Part shown: piece after piece, positions 35,997 to 45,747 of the stretch
Numbering within the stretch: the stretch's first letter is position 1
Layout: each line of letters begins with the position of its first letter
NCBI GenBank assembly: GCA_021404565.1
Contig: JAAWWF010000029.1
Coordinates: 1-64,000, forward strand
DNA length: 64,000 bases
From: Roseivirga sp.
Lineage (GTDB): Bacteria; Bacteroidota; Bacteroidia; Cytophagales; Cyclobacteriaceae
Direction: 5' to 3'
Notes under the pieces: generated by a model
Databases searched by the model: none
What the model was told of the DNA's origin: nothing
What the model saw: only the letters and a program-made list of their open reading frames with translations
Program-made: the position numbers and the translations under genes

Positions 35997-36292
35997 TGTT
36001 GGAATTAAGGGTTTGAAGCGTTCGAAAATACTTCAAAACAGATGGAGAACAAAAGTGCTGAGGGAAGATTATATGAATGGTCACCTGCGCTGAAGCTTCG
36101 GTAACCAAAGGTCACTTGGAGAGATCGGAGGGAAATATATTTGCCTGTTTGGGGCGAAGGGGGGAGTTACTATTAGAATCCACGGAAAGGGACAAAATCA
36201 GGAGATATGATTTTAATCAGGTTTATATCAGAACTCTATCAGCTACAGCTTGTTATTTAAGCAGCTATTTTGTGCTAACAAAACAGATCAAA

Positions 36293-37567
36293 ATGTCAGA
36301 ATATATACCAGCCGCTGAGGCGGTCAAAATCATTCAATCTGAAGATAGTGTGTTTATACACACCGCTGCGGCCACTCCCAATACCTTGGTGGATGCCATG
36401 GTTGATCGAGCAGATGAATTAAGAGGTGTTGAGATTTTTCACCTGCATACGGAAGGAGAAGCAGGCTATACCAAACCGGAGTATTCAAAAAGCTTCCATA
36501 CCAACTCGCTCTTTATCGGTGGCAATTGCCGTAATGCCGTGGGAGATGGAGGAGCAGATTTTATTCCGTGCTTTCTCAGCGAGGTGCCCATCATGTTTCG
36601 CAGAAAGGTAATCCCTATCAATGTGGCCCTGATTCAGGTTTCTCCACCTGACCGGCATGGTTTTACCTCATTGGGAGTTTCCGTAGATGCAGCACTGGCG
36701 GCCGTGGAGATGGCTGATAAGGTGATTGCCCAGGTAAATCCTAATATGCCGCGCACTCATGGAGATGGCTTGGTACATGTGAGAAACTTCAACGCCATGG
36801 TGTGGAGTGAAGAGCCCATTTTTGAAATGGCCGCGCACGCCCTTACCGAAACAGAAAAAAGCATAGGTGAGCATATTGCCACCATGATTGATGATGGTTC
36901 GACCCTGCAAATGGGGATTGGTGCCATACCCGATGCAGTATTAAGCTGTCTGAGTAATCATAAAGACCTGGGAGTTCATACGGAGATGTTCTCTGATGGT
37001 GTTATTCCACTAATAGAAAGTGGTGTAATCAACAATCGACTTAAGAAAAAGCATCCGTACACGCTCGTGTCGGGCTTTATGATTGGTAGCAGAAAACTCT
37101 ATGATTTTGTGGACGACAACCCTTCCATCCGGATGTTGGATATTGAATATGTGAACGATACCAAGGTGATCCGCCAAAATCCCAAGGTGGTAAGCATTAA
37201 CAGCGCCATTGAGGTAGATCTCACTGGGCAGGTTTGTGCCGATTCTATTGGCACCCGCATGTATTCCGGAGTTGGAGGACAAATGGACTTTATCAGAGGG
37301 GCATCGTTGTCAGAAGGAGGGAAACCGATCATTGCACTGCCTTCCGTCACCAGGCGGGGTGAGAGCCGGATCAGCTCCTTTCTTAAGCAGGGAGCAGGTG
37401 TGGTGACGACACGAGCTCACGTTCACTATGTAGCTACAGAGTATGGTATTGCCGATTTATATGGAAAAAGCCTGCGCAGACGTGCCAGGGCCTTAATCGA
37501 AATTGCTCACCCTGATCACAGAGAGCAATTGGAACGTGAAGCCTACAAAAGATTCAAAGTGCTTTAA
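36293..37567 (+). CDS. Acetyl-CoA hydrolase/transferase family CoA-transferase
   Basis: 424 residues from the ATG at 36293, which fits the family N-terminus (MSEYIPAAEAVKIIQSEDSV); the open frame upstream has no homology. Motifs: GTGA-like block IGIGAIPDAVLSCL, the catalytic Glu in GVHTEMFSDGVIPL (Glu231), and ARVHY-like TTRAHVHYVATEYGIADLYG. Class I CoA-transferases of this group move CoA between acetate and 4-hydroxybutyrate, succinate or propionate, so the exact acid is uncertain. Transcribed alone with a strong terminator downstream. Confidence 0.92.
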   Translation: MSEYIPAAEAVKIIQSEDSVFIHTAAATPNTLVDAMVDRADELRGVEIFHLHTEGEAGYTKPEYSKSFHTNSLFIGGNCRNAVGDGGADFIPCFLSEVPIMFRRKVIPINVALIQVSPPDRHGFTSLGVSVDAALAAVEMADKVIAQVNPNMPRTHGDGLVHVRNFNAMVWSEEPIFEMAAHALTETEKSIGEHIATMIDDGSTLQMGIGAIPDAVLSCLSNHKDLGVHTEMFSDGVIPLIESGVINNRLKKKHPYTLVSGFMIGSRKLYDFVDDNPSIRMLDIEYVNDTKVIRQNPKVVSINSAIEVDLTGQVCADSIGTRMYSGVGGQMDFIRGASLSEGGKPIIALPSVTRRGESRISSFLKQGAGVVTTRAHVHYVATEYGIADLYGKSLRRRARALIEIAHPDHREQLEREAYKRFKVL

Positions 37568-37643
37568 GGGTGTTTTCTCTTCCGGTTGTTAATAAGGCAA
37601 CAGACATTTCGAGGAATAATATTCTTCGCTTAAACTACCTATC

Positions 37644-37678
37644 GAATTCCAGCTTATGGCTGGAATTCTTATTTTTAG
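37644..37678 (+). terminator. Rho-independent terminator after the CoA-transferase gene
   Basis: Perfect 10-bp stem GAATTCCAGC/GCTGGAATTC (37644-37653 and 37659-37668), 5-nt loop, then TTATTTTTA. It lies 77 bp beyond the stop codon. Confidence 0.85.
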
Positions 37679-37963
37679 ACTAACAACCTGAATTCGCTTA
37701 TTCTTAGTAGGTTCAGAATTTCATAAATTTTGAATAGTCAAGGCATCTTTATGCTGATATAGCCTTCTATATGGAATAAAGATAACGCAGGATATTAGAA
37801 TTTATGGAATAGCTTTTATAGGAAACCACCTCTAAACAGCCATTTTCTCCCTAAAAATCACTTGCCGTAGTCCGCTATGGCTACTTGCTTTTTAGTTGAA
37901 ACTAACCGTTTATTGGCGGTCTGAACACTAAATAATAACCGAACTCAGGTTGAACTATAGTTT
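37679..37963. other. Intergenic region before the propeller/TPR gene
   Basis: A/T-rich noncoding sequence with several short TAGTTTA-like stretches; no repeat or clear promoter box recognised. The promoter of the gene at 37964 must lie here. Confidence 0.4.
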
Positions 37964-39229
37964 ATGAGGGTCTTAACCATTTTCGTATTTCTCTTTATAG
38001 CCTTGTCCGCAGCAGGGCAGGCACCACAGAAAAGCCTGAGACAATTGCTCAATGAGAGCACTACTGCCTACGAGAAAAAGGATTTCAAAGCCTATCTGGA
38101 GCTACTCAGAGAGTTTGATGAGCGCAGGCCCAACTATCCTGACGTGGTGTACAAGCTGGCCGGAGCCTATTCTTTGAACAAGCGGAAAACGCGCAGTATC
38201 CAGACCTTGCAAAAGGTGCTTTTGATGGATGCCACCTTTGATTTTGAAAATGACAGAGATTTTAAAAACATCAGAAAATATAAGGGCTATGACCGCCTGG
38301 TAGCGTTAAAAGACAGACTGGGTAAAAAGGAGGTGCACGATGAGGTATTTCTTACAGTGGATGTGGGGCTCATCCATCCCGAGAGCATGGTTTTGCTGGA
38401 TAATGGTACCATTTTGCTGGGCAGTGTTCGCGAAAAGAAGATCGTACGCATTGATCCGCAGGGAGAAGTCAGCGATTGGCTCGATACAGATCTCTCCGTG
38501 CTGGGGATGGAGGTGCATTACGGTACCCTTTGGGTATCCACTGCCGCCATGCCGGAGATGGAAGGGTATGAACCAAACATGAGGGGCAGATCTATCATAC
38601 TTCAGGTAAGCCTGACCAATGGCGCTATACTGCAAGGCATTGAATTTGATGACGAATCCCTGATTGGTGATATCGAACTGGACAAAGAATCACGAATCTG
38701 GCTTTCTAACAGCATGATACCTTACCTGAGTCGTGATGTCACCGATTCCACTATCTATGCCGGAGCCTTTATCAGAAAGCAATACGATCTGGGAATGAGC
38801 CATTTCAATCTTCAGGGCCTGACCTTAAACAAGGACGAAACAGCACTCTATTTTGCCGATTATGTCTCAGGTATTCACAAGTTGAATGTAAAAACAGATG
38901 ATATAACCCCTGTATTGGCTCCCACTACCTCTCTACTCAAGGGAATCGATGGACTTTACCATTATAATACCAGCCTGATTGCCATTCACAACGGAGTGAA
39001 ACCCTACCGTATCATGCAGTATTTTCTGGATGAAACGGGAGATAATATACTGATGGAGAGAGTAATCAACCGGGGTGGGGAGTCGCTTGGAGAGCCTACT
39101 AATGGTCTGGTGAAGGATGGTTACTTCTACTATATCGCCAACAGTCCCTGGGGTGCTTATGATGATGATAGGGAGATAGACTCGACCAAGGTAAAGCCAC
39201 TTGAGATCAGAAGAATTAAGCTGGACTGA
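37964..39229 (+). CDS. Secreted SMP-30/NHL-like propeller protein with N-terminal TPR-like helices
   Basis: 421 residues. Signal peptide MRVLTIFVFLFIALSAAGQA, then helix pairs resembling TPR (YEKKDFKAYLELLREFDERR, YKLAGAYSLNKRKTRSIQTL) to about residue 110. The C-terminal part has propeller-type strands (ESMVLLDNGTILLGSVREKK, LTLNKDETALYFADYVSGIH, SLIAIHNGVKP) as in SMP-30/gluconolactonase-like and strictosidine-synthase-like proteins. Periplasmic location is inferred; ligand and activity unknown. Confidence 0.75.
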   Translation: MRVLTIFVFLFIALSAAGQAPQKSLRQLLNESTTAYEKKDFKAYLELLREFDERRPNYPDVVYKLAGAYSLNKRKTRSIQTLQKVLLMDATFDFENDRDFKNIRKYKGYDRLVALKDRLGKKEVHDEVFLTVDVGLIHPESMVLLDNGTILLGSVREKKIVRIDPQGEVSDWLDTDLSVLGMEVHYGTLWVSTAAMPEMEGYEPNMRGRSIILQVSLTNGAILQGIEFDDESLIGDIELDKESRIWLSNSMIPYLSRDVTDSTIYAGAFIRKQYDLGMSHFNLQGLTLNKDETALYFADYVSGIHKLNVKTDDITPVLAPTTSLLKGIDGLYHYNTSLIAIHNGVKPYRIMQYFLDETGDNILMERVINRGGESLGEPTNGLVKDGYFYYIANSPWGAYDDDREIDSTKVKPLEIRRIKLD

Positions 39230-39676
39230 CAGACCGGAGTGGATTAGGGGATTGGTAAACAAACCCCGTCAGCACCGCAGACGGTCTAAAGAACAAAAAT
39301 TGCTCTGGCCCAAAAATGTGGGGATTAGAGTCATGGCTTAGGGACATATTACAATGACTAACCAATCCCATCCATCAAGGAGGGGCCTGCCTGCTGCAGG
39401 CAGGTGGCCTTGATAAATGGCCGAAATTGAAAGTAAATTGGGTGGCCGGGGTGGTTAGTATGACCTGGGTAGGTTTGTAAAGAGTACATTGGGAAATTGC
39501 TGAAGTGATAGAGTGGGCAGATAAACCCGTTGACCAAAGGACAGCTTAGAAAACACTTCCACTAATTAGCAATAATCCACCTTCCACTGATCAACGTATA
39601 GTGCAACTTCACGTTTTTTAGCTTGTCTTTGGGCTGACTAAATGACGATCTTCCCTAAGGTCATAAACCCACTGTC
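39230..39676. other. Intergenic region with one GC-rich palindrome
   Basis: 447 bp without a gene. It contains a hairpin at 39374-39414 (ATCAAGG-GGCCTGCCTG against CAGGCAGGTGGCC-TTGAT), which may terminate the upstream gene, and otherwise no feature I can name. The promoter of the permease gene at 39677 should be near its right end. Confidence 0.5.
39374..39414 (+). terminator. Palindromic hairpin downstream of the propeller/TPR gene
   Basis: An imperfect stem of about 18 bp with a short CTG loop, 145 bp past the stop codon. There is no U-run, so a terminator role is tentative; it could be a REP-like palindrome. Confidence 0.4.
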
Positions 39677-42121
39677 ATGCTATTCAATCATATCAAAACG
39701 GCCTTCAGAAGCCTGATCAAGCAAAAGTCCTTCACCTTTATCAATATCATTGGCCTGGCCATTGGTTTGGCTGGCTGTCTGTTGATTTTGCAGTTCGTCT
39801 CTTTTGAAACCAGCTATGACGAATTTCATGACAATGCCGATGAAATCTTCAGGGTTACCTACTCCAAGGAAAAAGACGGGGTTGAGTCCTTTCATACCGT
39901 ACTCAGCTATGTGGGGGTAGGACCTGCTCTGAAAGAAAACTTCCCGGAAGTACTTGATTATGCGCGACTCAGACCTGTCGCTACCCTCAATGCCAGCACA
40001 GTGATCACTGTGGGAGATGAAACCTTTGAGGAAAAAAGGGTTTACTATGCAGACCCTTCTTATCTGCAGATCTTCTCTTTCAATATGTTGCAAGGAAACC
40101 CGGAAACGGCCCTGGAGCGACAATTCACAGCCGTGATTACCGAATCTACTGCCAAACGCTATTATGGCAATGAGAACCCGATTGGTAAGGGCTTCAGAAG
40201 AGGCCGAAATCAGGAGTATGTCGTAACGGGTGTTATTGAAGATACCCCATTGAATGCTCATCTGAAATTTGATTTTCTGCTCTCACATGAAACCCTGAGT
40301 GCCCTTTCAAGGAATTATTCCCCCACCAATATGACCTCCTTTCATGGCCATTTGTACCTGCTGACACAGCCTGGCACGACTGCCGAAGGCTTGTCTGCTA
40401 AATTCCCCCAGTTTGTAGATGATTTTATCTGGTCTACTCAAAGCCAGCCTGAAGGGACCGAGCTTTTCTTGTACCCCATGGCTCTGAAAGACATCCACCT
40501 GAAATCAAACATTCAGCATGAAGCTGAAATAAATGGAGACGAGAGCATTGTGACCTATCTCACCATAATAGCAGGCATGATCCTGCTGATTGCCTGGGTC
40601 AATTATATTAACCTTTCTACCGCCAGGGCAGCGCAAAGGGCCCGAGAAGTAGGAGTAAGGAAGGTTTTAGGCTCCTTAAAAGGACAGCTGATCTGGCAGT
40701 TTATGGTCGAGTCTGCCATTATGAATTTGATTTCCATTCTGGTAGCCCTGGGCATTGTTATGATCTCTCAGAGCTTGTTTGTGCAGTTTGGGGCGGCAGA
40801 AATGCTCAGTATAAAACCCTGGCGCAATAGTGAGTTCTGGCAGGTAGTGGCCATCCTATGGGGCTTTGGAACCGTCTTCTCAGGTATTTATCCTGCACTT
40901 ACCCTTTCTTCATACAAACCCTTATCGGTATTAAGGGGGAGTTTTTATGGCAATAAGCGGGGGATTCTACTGAGAAAGATGTTGGTAGTTTTCCAGTTTA
41001 CCGCCTCAGTAGCCTTGTTGATCGGAACAGCTGTGGTTTTTCTCCAAATCAGCCATATGCGTAATAAAGACCTGGGCATCAACATCGACCAGGCCATCGC
41101 CCTAAAAGGTCCTGTATTGGCCGATTCAACCTATGTTTCCCGAATTCAGAATTTCAAAACGGAGCTGAAGCGAAGTCCCTTCATTGAGAATGTGGTAGCC
41201 GCATCGGATGTACCCGGTAGAGAGGTTAATGGGGCTACCTGGTTTCGCAGAATAGCCCAGACAAGAGAAGAGGGCATCTTTTGCCTACGATCCAGGGCCG
41301 ACCATGACTTTGTTGAGGCCATGGAAGTAAAACTACTGGCCGGTAGAAATTTTAATTCAGAAGACCGAGGTCAATCGATCTTCATCAATGAGGAGGCAGC
41401 AAAACAGTTTGGTTTCAACAGCCCTGAAGAGGCGGTGAACAAGGAAATTACCTTTGCCGGTGGAGATGGCAGCAACAGAATGACCATTGTGGGGGTGCTG
41501 GAGAATTACCACCAGCTTTCTCCCAAGCTGGATCATACGCCTATTATCACAAGCTATGATCCTTTTGTAAGGGGATATTATGTGGTGAAGTTTAATAGTG
41601 GTGCCAACCCTGGTAACACCATAAAAGAAGTATTGACCACCTCAGAAGGAACCTTCAAAAGGCTTTTTCCCGGCAATCCCTTCAGCTACTTTTTCTTAGA
41701 TGAGGAATTTGAAAAACAGTATGAAGCCGATCAACAGTTTGGTGATATGTTCGGCATCTTCAGCCTGCTGGCAATCTTTGTCGCTTGTTTAGGACTTTTC
41801 GGACTGGCTGCTCATACCGTTATTCAGAAAACGAAGGAGATAGGAATTCGTAAAGTATTGGGTTCCTCTATTCCGAATATCCTCAGAAACCTCTCCTGGG
41901 AGTATATCAAGCTGATTATCGTGGCCAATGTACTTGCCTGGCCGCTCATCTACTATATGATGAACCAATGGCTCGACTCGTTTGTAGATCGCATTGCCAT
42001 CGACCTTTGGCTTTTTCCGGCCGCTTGCCTTGTGGTGACCTTTATAGCCCTGTTCACAGTGAGCTTTCATACCGTTAAGGCTGCCAGGGCCAATCCCGTG
42101 AAATCTTTGCGATATGAGTAA
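39677..42121 (+). CDS. FtsX/MacB-type ABC transporter permease
   Basis: 814 residues. N-terminal helix after FRSLIKQKSFTFINIIGLAI, periplasmic MacB_PCD domain (SYDEFHDNADEIFRVTYSKE onward), three helices and FtsX motif REVGVRKVLGSLKGQLIWQF around residues 325-345, second periplasmic segment, and a repeated EIGIRKVLGSSIPNILRNLS before the last helices, ending ARANPVKSLRYE. The duplicated FtsX halves give eight helices. The substrate (lipid, peptide or signal) is unknown and no ATPase gene is nearby. It is followed by the TonB-domain gene after 59 bp. Confidence 0.93.
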   Translation: MLFNHIKTAFRSLIKQKSFTFINIIGLAIGLAGCLLILQFVSFETSYDEFHDNADEIFRVTYSKEKDGVESFHTVLSYVGVGPALKENFPEVLDYARLRPVATLNASTVITVGDETFEEKRVYYADPSYLQIFSFNMLQGNPETALERQFTAVITESTAKRYYGNENPIGKGFRRGRNQEYVVTGVIEDTPLNAHLKFDFLLSHETLSALSRNYSPTNMTSFHGHLYLLTQPGTTAEGLSAKFPQFVDDFIWSTQSQPEGTELFLYPMALKDIHLKSNIQHEAEINGDESIVTYLTIIAGMILLIAWVNYINLSTARAAQRAREVGVRKVLGSLKGQLIWQFMVESAIMNLISILVALGIVMISQSLFVQFGAAEMLSIKPWRNSEFWQVVAILWGFGTVFSGIYPALTLSSYKPLSVLRGSFYGNKRGILLRKMLVVFQFTASVALLIGTAVVFLQISHMRNKDLGINIDQAIALKGPVLADSTYVSRIQNFKTELKRSPFIENVVAASDVPGREVNGATWFRRIAQTREEGIFCLRSRADHDFVEAMEVKLLAGRNFNSEDRGQSIFINEEAAKQFGFNSPEEAVNKEITFAGGDGSNRMTIVGVLENYHQLSPKLDHTPIITSYDPFVRGYYVVKFNSGANPGNTIKEVLTTSEGTFKRLFPGNPFSYFFLDEEFEKQYEADQQFGDMFGIFSLLAIFVACLGLFGLAAHTVIQKTKEIGIRKVLGSSIPNILRNLSWEYIKLIIVANVLAWPLIYYMMNQWLDSFVDRIAIDLWLFPAACLVVTFIALFTVSFHTVKAARANPVKSLRYE

Positions 42122-42180
42122 TACCAATTCGCTGATAGATGACAAATTATGACGGATTTGGTATAACTTAACGGACGTAT

Positions 42181-42633
42181 ATGTCCAAACCCAGAAAAGA
42201 TCAGCCACTCAAACTCCCGCGGTATAAAGGAGGTATGGAGGCCCTCAAAACCTTTATAACCTCCAATCTGAAATACCCGGAAGAAGCCCTGAAGCATAGG
42301 ATTGAAGGCGCGGTGGAGGTGGCCTATGATGTAGATGGTCTGGGGCGCATCAGAAATGTGAAGATTACTTCAGGGCTTGGTTATGGTTGTAATGAAGAAG
42401 TGATCAGGCTTGTGAATATGCTAGTCTATGAAAAGGCGACCAACCCGGGCCGGCATACCATGTCGCATAAGAAGCTGAAGATTGATTTTAAACTGCCCAC
42501 ACCAAAGCCGAAACCTAAGGCCAGCACCACTAAAATTCAGTACCATCTTACCCCGGCAAAGAAAACTGCTGAAACCAAACCTGAACCTAAAAAGGCTAAG
42601 TCTTATACCATCACGATTAAGAAGAACGCTTGA
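42181..42633 (+). CDS. TonB C-terminal-domain protein with a Lys/Pro-rich tail and no membrane anchor
   Basis: 150 residues. Residues ~10-100 match the TonB C-terminal fold of Bacteroidota: YKGGMEALKTFITSNLKYPE, IEGAVEVAYDVDGLGRIRNV, KITSGLGYGCNEEVIRLVNM. After it comes a Pro/Lys-rich tail (PTPKPKPKASTTK, KKTAETKPEPKKAK). Ordinary TonB has a membrane helix, then the Pro-rich linker, then this domain; here the order is reversed and neither a signal peptide nor a membrane helix is visible. It is 4 bp upstream of the small membrane protein gene at 42638. Confidence 0.82.
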   Translation: MSKPRKDQPLKLPRYKGGMEALKTFITSNLKYPEEALKHRIEGAVEVAYDVDGLGRIRNVKITSGLGYGCNEEVIRLVNMLVYEKATNPGRHTMSHKKLKIDFKLPTPKPKPKASTTKIQYHLTPAKKTAETKPEPKKAKSYTITIKKNA

Positions 42634-42637
42634 TTGA

Positions 42638-42940
42638 ATGGGCAGAAATAAGCCGTATAGCATTTTTAATCTGATTGTCGGGGCATTGATTATGTTCGTT
42701 AATCTCTATTGGATTAAAGAGAACTTGAGAATCTATTGGCTTTATAATACGACAACTGACGTTCTGTTGTTTTTGCCTGATTGGGCCTTGCTGGTTAGTG
42801 CTGCATTTGGTTTGCTGGGGATGACCTTGGCCGTTCAGGTGATCGAGAACAAAATGGGGCCGTTAATTGGTCTCTTCCTGGAATTGATTCTTTTTGTTTT
42901 CGGGGTTTTCTTTGAAACCTTCTCTATCATGCTGGGTTGA
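42638..42940 (+). CDS. 100-residue membrane protein, paralogue A
   Basis: Four predicted helices in 100 residues (SIFNLIVGALIMFVNLYWIK, WALLVSAAFGLLGMTLAVQV, GPLIGLFLELILFVFGVFF). The order and wording NLIxGxxxxxxxLxWxxxN ... VIENKMGPLIG match the gene at 45748-46050, which is also exactly 100 residues. Start is 4 bp after the TonB-domain stop, so it is in that operon. No known family. Confidence 0.72.
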   Translation: MGRNKPYSIFNLIVGALIMFVNLYWIKENLRIYWLYNTTTDVLLFLPDWALLVSAAFGLLGMTLAVQVIENKMGPLIGLFLELILFVFGVFFETFSIMLG

Positions 42941-42982
42941 ATCCTTCTTCGGTTAATGGTATCGTGGTTAAAACTCAAAAAA

Positions 42983-45388
42983 TTATTCATACTTCAGCGA
43001 CTTCACCGGATTACTGGAAGCTGCTTTTATAGATTGATAACTGATCGTGAGAATGGCAATCAACAAGGTCGCTGACCCCACCAGTACAAAAACGCTCCAG
43101 TTCACCTCAATCTGATAGGCAAAGCTTCTGAGCCAGTTTCGTGTAAAGACGAAGGCAAGGGGAGTAGCAATGACAAATGCCAGCATGATCAGCCTGGTAA
43201 AGTCCTTGGATAGCAACATCACAATGCCCATCACTGAGCCTCCCATCACTTTGCGTACCGCTATCTCTTTCTTGCGCTGCTCTGTCATAAAAGAGGCAAG
43301 AGCGAAGAGTCCCAGGCAGGCCACGATAATGGCGAGACCTGAAAACATGCCCGCCACCTTACTCAGCTTATCCTCGGCCACATACTGTTTGTTCAGTTCA
43401 TCGTCCAGAAAGAAGTAATCAAATGGATGGCTGGGTACAAAGGCGTTCCACTTATCCTCCAGGTGTCTTAGCGTTTCCGGAAGGTTCTCTCCATTCACTT
43501 TCACAGCGATATACTTAATCAGCAGGTTAAAGGCACCCGGATTGGTGCGCAGCTGTAATACCAGCGGGTTAACAGCCCGATGCTTGGGCACAAAATTGAA
43601 ATCCTTCACAACGCCTACCACACTACCATTGAATTGGTTGTACTGGTAGCGCTTGCCTACAGCCGCTTCTGTTTCCCAGTTGAGCTGTCTGGCCATCGCT
43701 TCGTTGATAATGATGGCAGAGGTATCATCTGTGGTAATATGTTCCTTAAAACCCCGGCCGGCTACCATTTCCAGGTCAAAGGTTTCTACAAAATCATGCC
43801 TCATCCAGAAGACTGAAAAGAGCTTGGATTGCTCCATCCCCTCAAAGCGGAAATTATCTCCCTGGTGAAAAGCTCCCAGTACATCTTGTACGGCAGTTAC
43901 ATTGGTCACATTGGTATGTGTGAGTATATCGTTTTTAAAGGCCTTATAATTCTGGCTAATGGGCGTTCGCAGGGCGGAGATATAAACAATGTTCTCTTTG
44001 TCGAAGCCTGTGTCACTCTTTCTTAAAAAATCCAGCTGGTTGATGGCCACTACCGTACCTATGATCATGACAATGGACAGTGAGAACTGCAAGACAACCA
44101 GCGCCTTTCTGAGTTGGGTACCCTTGCCTTTTACATCCGTTCCTTTCAATCCCTTGATCGGGCTGAAAGAGGAGAGCACGAGTGCAGGGTAGATACCTGA
44201 GCCAAGACCTACCAGCAACAGTATCAGGCCCAATCCGCCAAGTACAGTAGGGCTTACCAGTACGGCCATGGTTACCCCTTTGCTGGCGAAGGCGTTAAAG
44301 GCCGGAAGACTTAGTGCAACGATTAAGACTGACAGCAGCATGGCCGCCAGGGTAATGAGCATCGATTCGGTCAAAAACTGGGTGATAAGCTGGCTGCGAA
44401 GTCCTCCCAGGGTTTTGCGCATGCCCACTTCCTTAGCCCTTCTTACCGATTTCGCTGTTGACAGATTCATATAATTGATGCTGGCTATAAAGAGGATGAA
44501 AATGCCTATCACGGTAAAGACGTAGATATTGCTTTCACTGCTGTTTTTCTGAATCTCAAACTCGAGTTCAGACTTCAGGTGAATATCAGTCATCGGCTGT
44601 AGCACCATGCGCGTATCATTGGCAATAAAAGGAGGGAAGTACTTTTGAATAAAGTCCGGGAATGCAGCGGCCAGATCATCCGGGTTTACATTCTCTTTAA
44701 GCACTACATAGGTCCAGCAGGGGTTCCAATACCAGGTACGGGGATAATTGCCACCATAGTAGTCTTTAAGCGAGGTAAAGGAAACCAGGAAGTCAAACTC
44801 GAAGTGAGCGTTTTTAGCGGCATCTTTCATCACGCCTGTTATGACGAGGTCCTGCTGATCTTGCATTCTCAGCACCTTCCCGACAGGGTCCTGGCCCTGA
44901 TAGTACTTTTCGGCCATGGTTTCAGTAATCAGCACTGATCTGGGTTCGCTCAGGGCAGTGGCACGATTGCCCCGTACCATTTCGTAGTCGAAGACCTCAA
45001 GAAAGGTACTGTCTACGAAGAGCACTCTCTTTTCATTGAACTCCAGGTTGTTCTCCGTATTGGTTACAAGTAGGTGAGGAGACTGGAAGTTGAACATGCG
45101 CAACTGTGCCTCTACAAAGTCAGGGTAGTCCTGCTGCAGGGTAGGACCTACCGGAAAGGGCATGCTGGATGATTTTTCTCCAGAGCCTTCCGTCTCTATC
45201 ATTTCTGTGAGTCGAAACGTGCGATCTGATTTATTGTGAAAGCGGTCGTAGCTCAGCTCGTCTGTGACATAGATCAATATCAGCAGGCAACAGCCAATGC
45301 CCATGGCCAGTCCGAAAATGTTGATAAAAGAATAGAATTTATCCCGGAGGAGACTTCGCAGAGCAACCTTGATATAGTTCTTGATCAT
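42983..45388 (-). CDS. FtsX/MacB-type ABC transporter permease
   Basis: 801 residues, same layout as 39677-42121: ALRSLLRDKFYSFINIFGLA, first periplasmic domain with SYDRFHNKSDRTFRLTEMIE, FtsX motif RAKEVGMRKTLGGLRSQLIT, second domain with FDLEMVAGRGFKEHITTDD, and EIAVRKVMGGSVMGIVMLLS before the last helices, ending SSNPVKSLKYE. Convergent with the other cluster: the three genes 39677-42940 run toward it and it runs back, with paralogues of the 100-residue gene on either side. No ATPase gene adjacent; substrate unknown. Confidence 0.93.
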   Translation of the reverse strand: MIKNYIKVALRSLLRDKFYSFINIFGLAMGIGCCLLILIYVTDELSYDRFHNKSDRTFRLTEMIETEGSGEKSSSMPFPVGPTLQQDYPDFVEAQLRMFNFQSPHLLVTNTENNLEFNEKRVLFVDSTFLEVFDYEMVRGNRATALSEPRSVLITETMAEKYYQGQDPVGKVLRMQDQQDLVITGVMKDAAKNAHFEFDFLVSFTSLKDYYGGNYPRTWYWNPCWTYVVLKENVNPDDLAAAFPDFIQKYFPPFIANDTRMVLQPMTDIHLKSELEFEIQKNSSESNIYVFTVIGIFILFIASINYMNLSTAKSVRRAKEVGMRKTLGGLRSQLITQFLTESMLITLAAMLLSVLIVALSLPAFNAFASKGVTMAVLVSPTVLGGLGLILLLVGLGSGIYPALVLSSFSPIKGLKGTDVKGKGTQLRKALVVLQFSLSIVMIIGTVVAINQLDFLRKSDTGFDKENIVYISALRTPISQNYKAFKNDILTHTNVTNVTAVQDVLGAFHQGDNFRFEGMEQSKLFSVFWMRHDFVETFDLEMVAGRGFKEHITTDDTSAIIINEAMARQLNWETEAAVGKRYQYNQFNGSVVGVVKDFNFVPKHRAVNPLVLQLRTNPGAFNLLIKYIAVKVNGENLPETLRHLEDKWNAFVPSHPFDYFFLDDELNKQYVAEDKLSKVAGMFSGLAIIVACLGLFALASFMTEQRKKEIAVRKVMGGSVMGIVMLLSKDFTRLIMLAFVIATPLAFVFTRNWLRSFAYQIEVNWSVFVLVGSATLLIAILTISYQSIKAASSNPVKSLKYE

Positions 45389-45556
45389 AACGCGTGGCTT
45401 GAAAGGAGATCAATAAAAAGTTGTTATAACAAACGTTGGCTGATAGGTCAGGTTGGTAAATACAGCGATGTTTTCTCGCTATATTATGATACAGGTGATG
45501 ATTTTATGTAAGCGGTTACAAGTTGATGTGTAAGACAAAAAACCAGAGCCTTATAT

Positions 45557-45684
45557 ACGGACGGTGTCCTTTGAGTATGATATAAACATTCGTACATCCT
45601 GGGAGCCACTGCCATTGGTTGTTCCATGTAGCGAAGGACACCGTCCCTGTATGCTCAGAGATTTCGAAGAATAACTCAGAGCGA
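45557..45684. repeat. 128-bp repeat, copy 1
   Basis: Aligns without gaps to 46086-46213 with roughly 85% identity by eye. It holds an inverted pair GGACGGTGTCCTT (45559-45571) and AAGGACACCGTCC (45634-45646), 13 bp each, and shares the central GCCATTGGTTGTTCCATG exactly with the other copy. No coding role is likely. With the second copy it brackets the membrane protein gene 45748-46050. Confidence 0.85.
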
Positions 45685-45747
45685 GGTTTGAGGTAACGAT
45701 TCACACCTGTGTTCGTATGACTCATGTACGCGCATCAGTGCATCTTT

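Noticed and set aside
36077-36292. Extended N-terminus of the CoA-transferase
   Set aside because: The 72 extra residues have no homology to the family; the ATG at 36293 gives the normal start.
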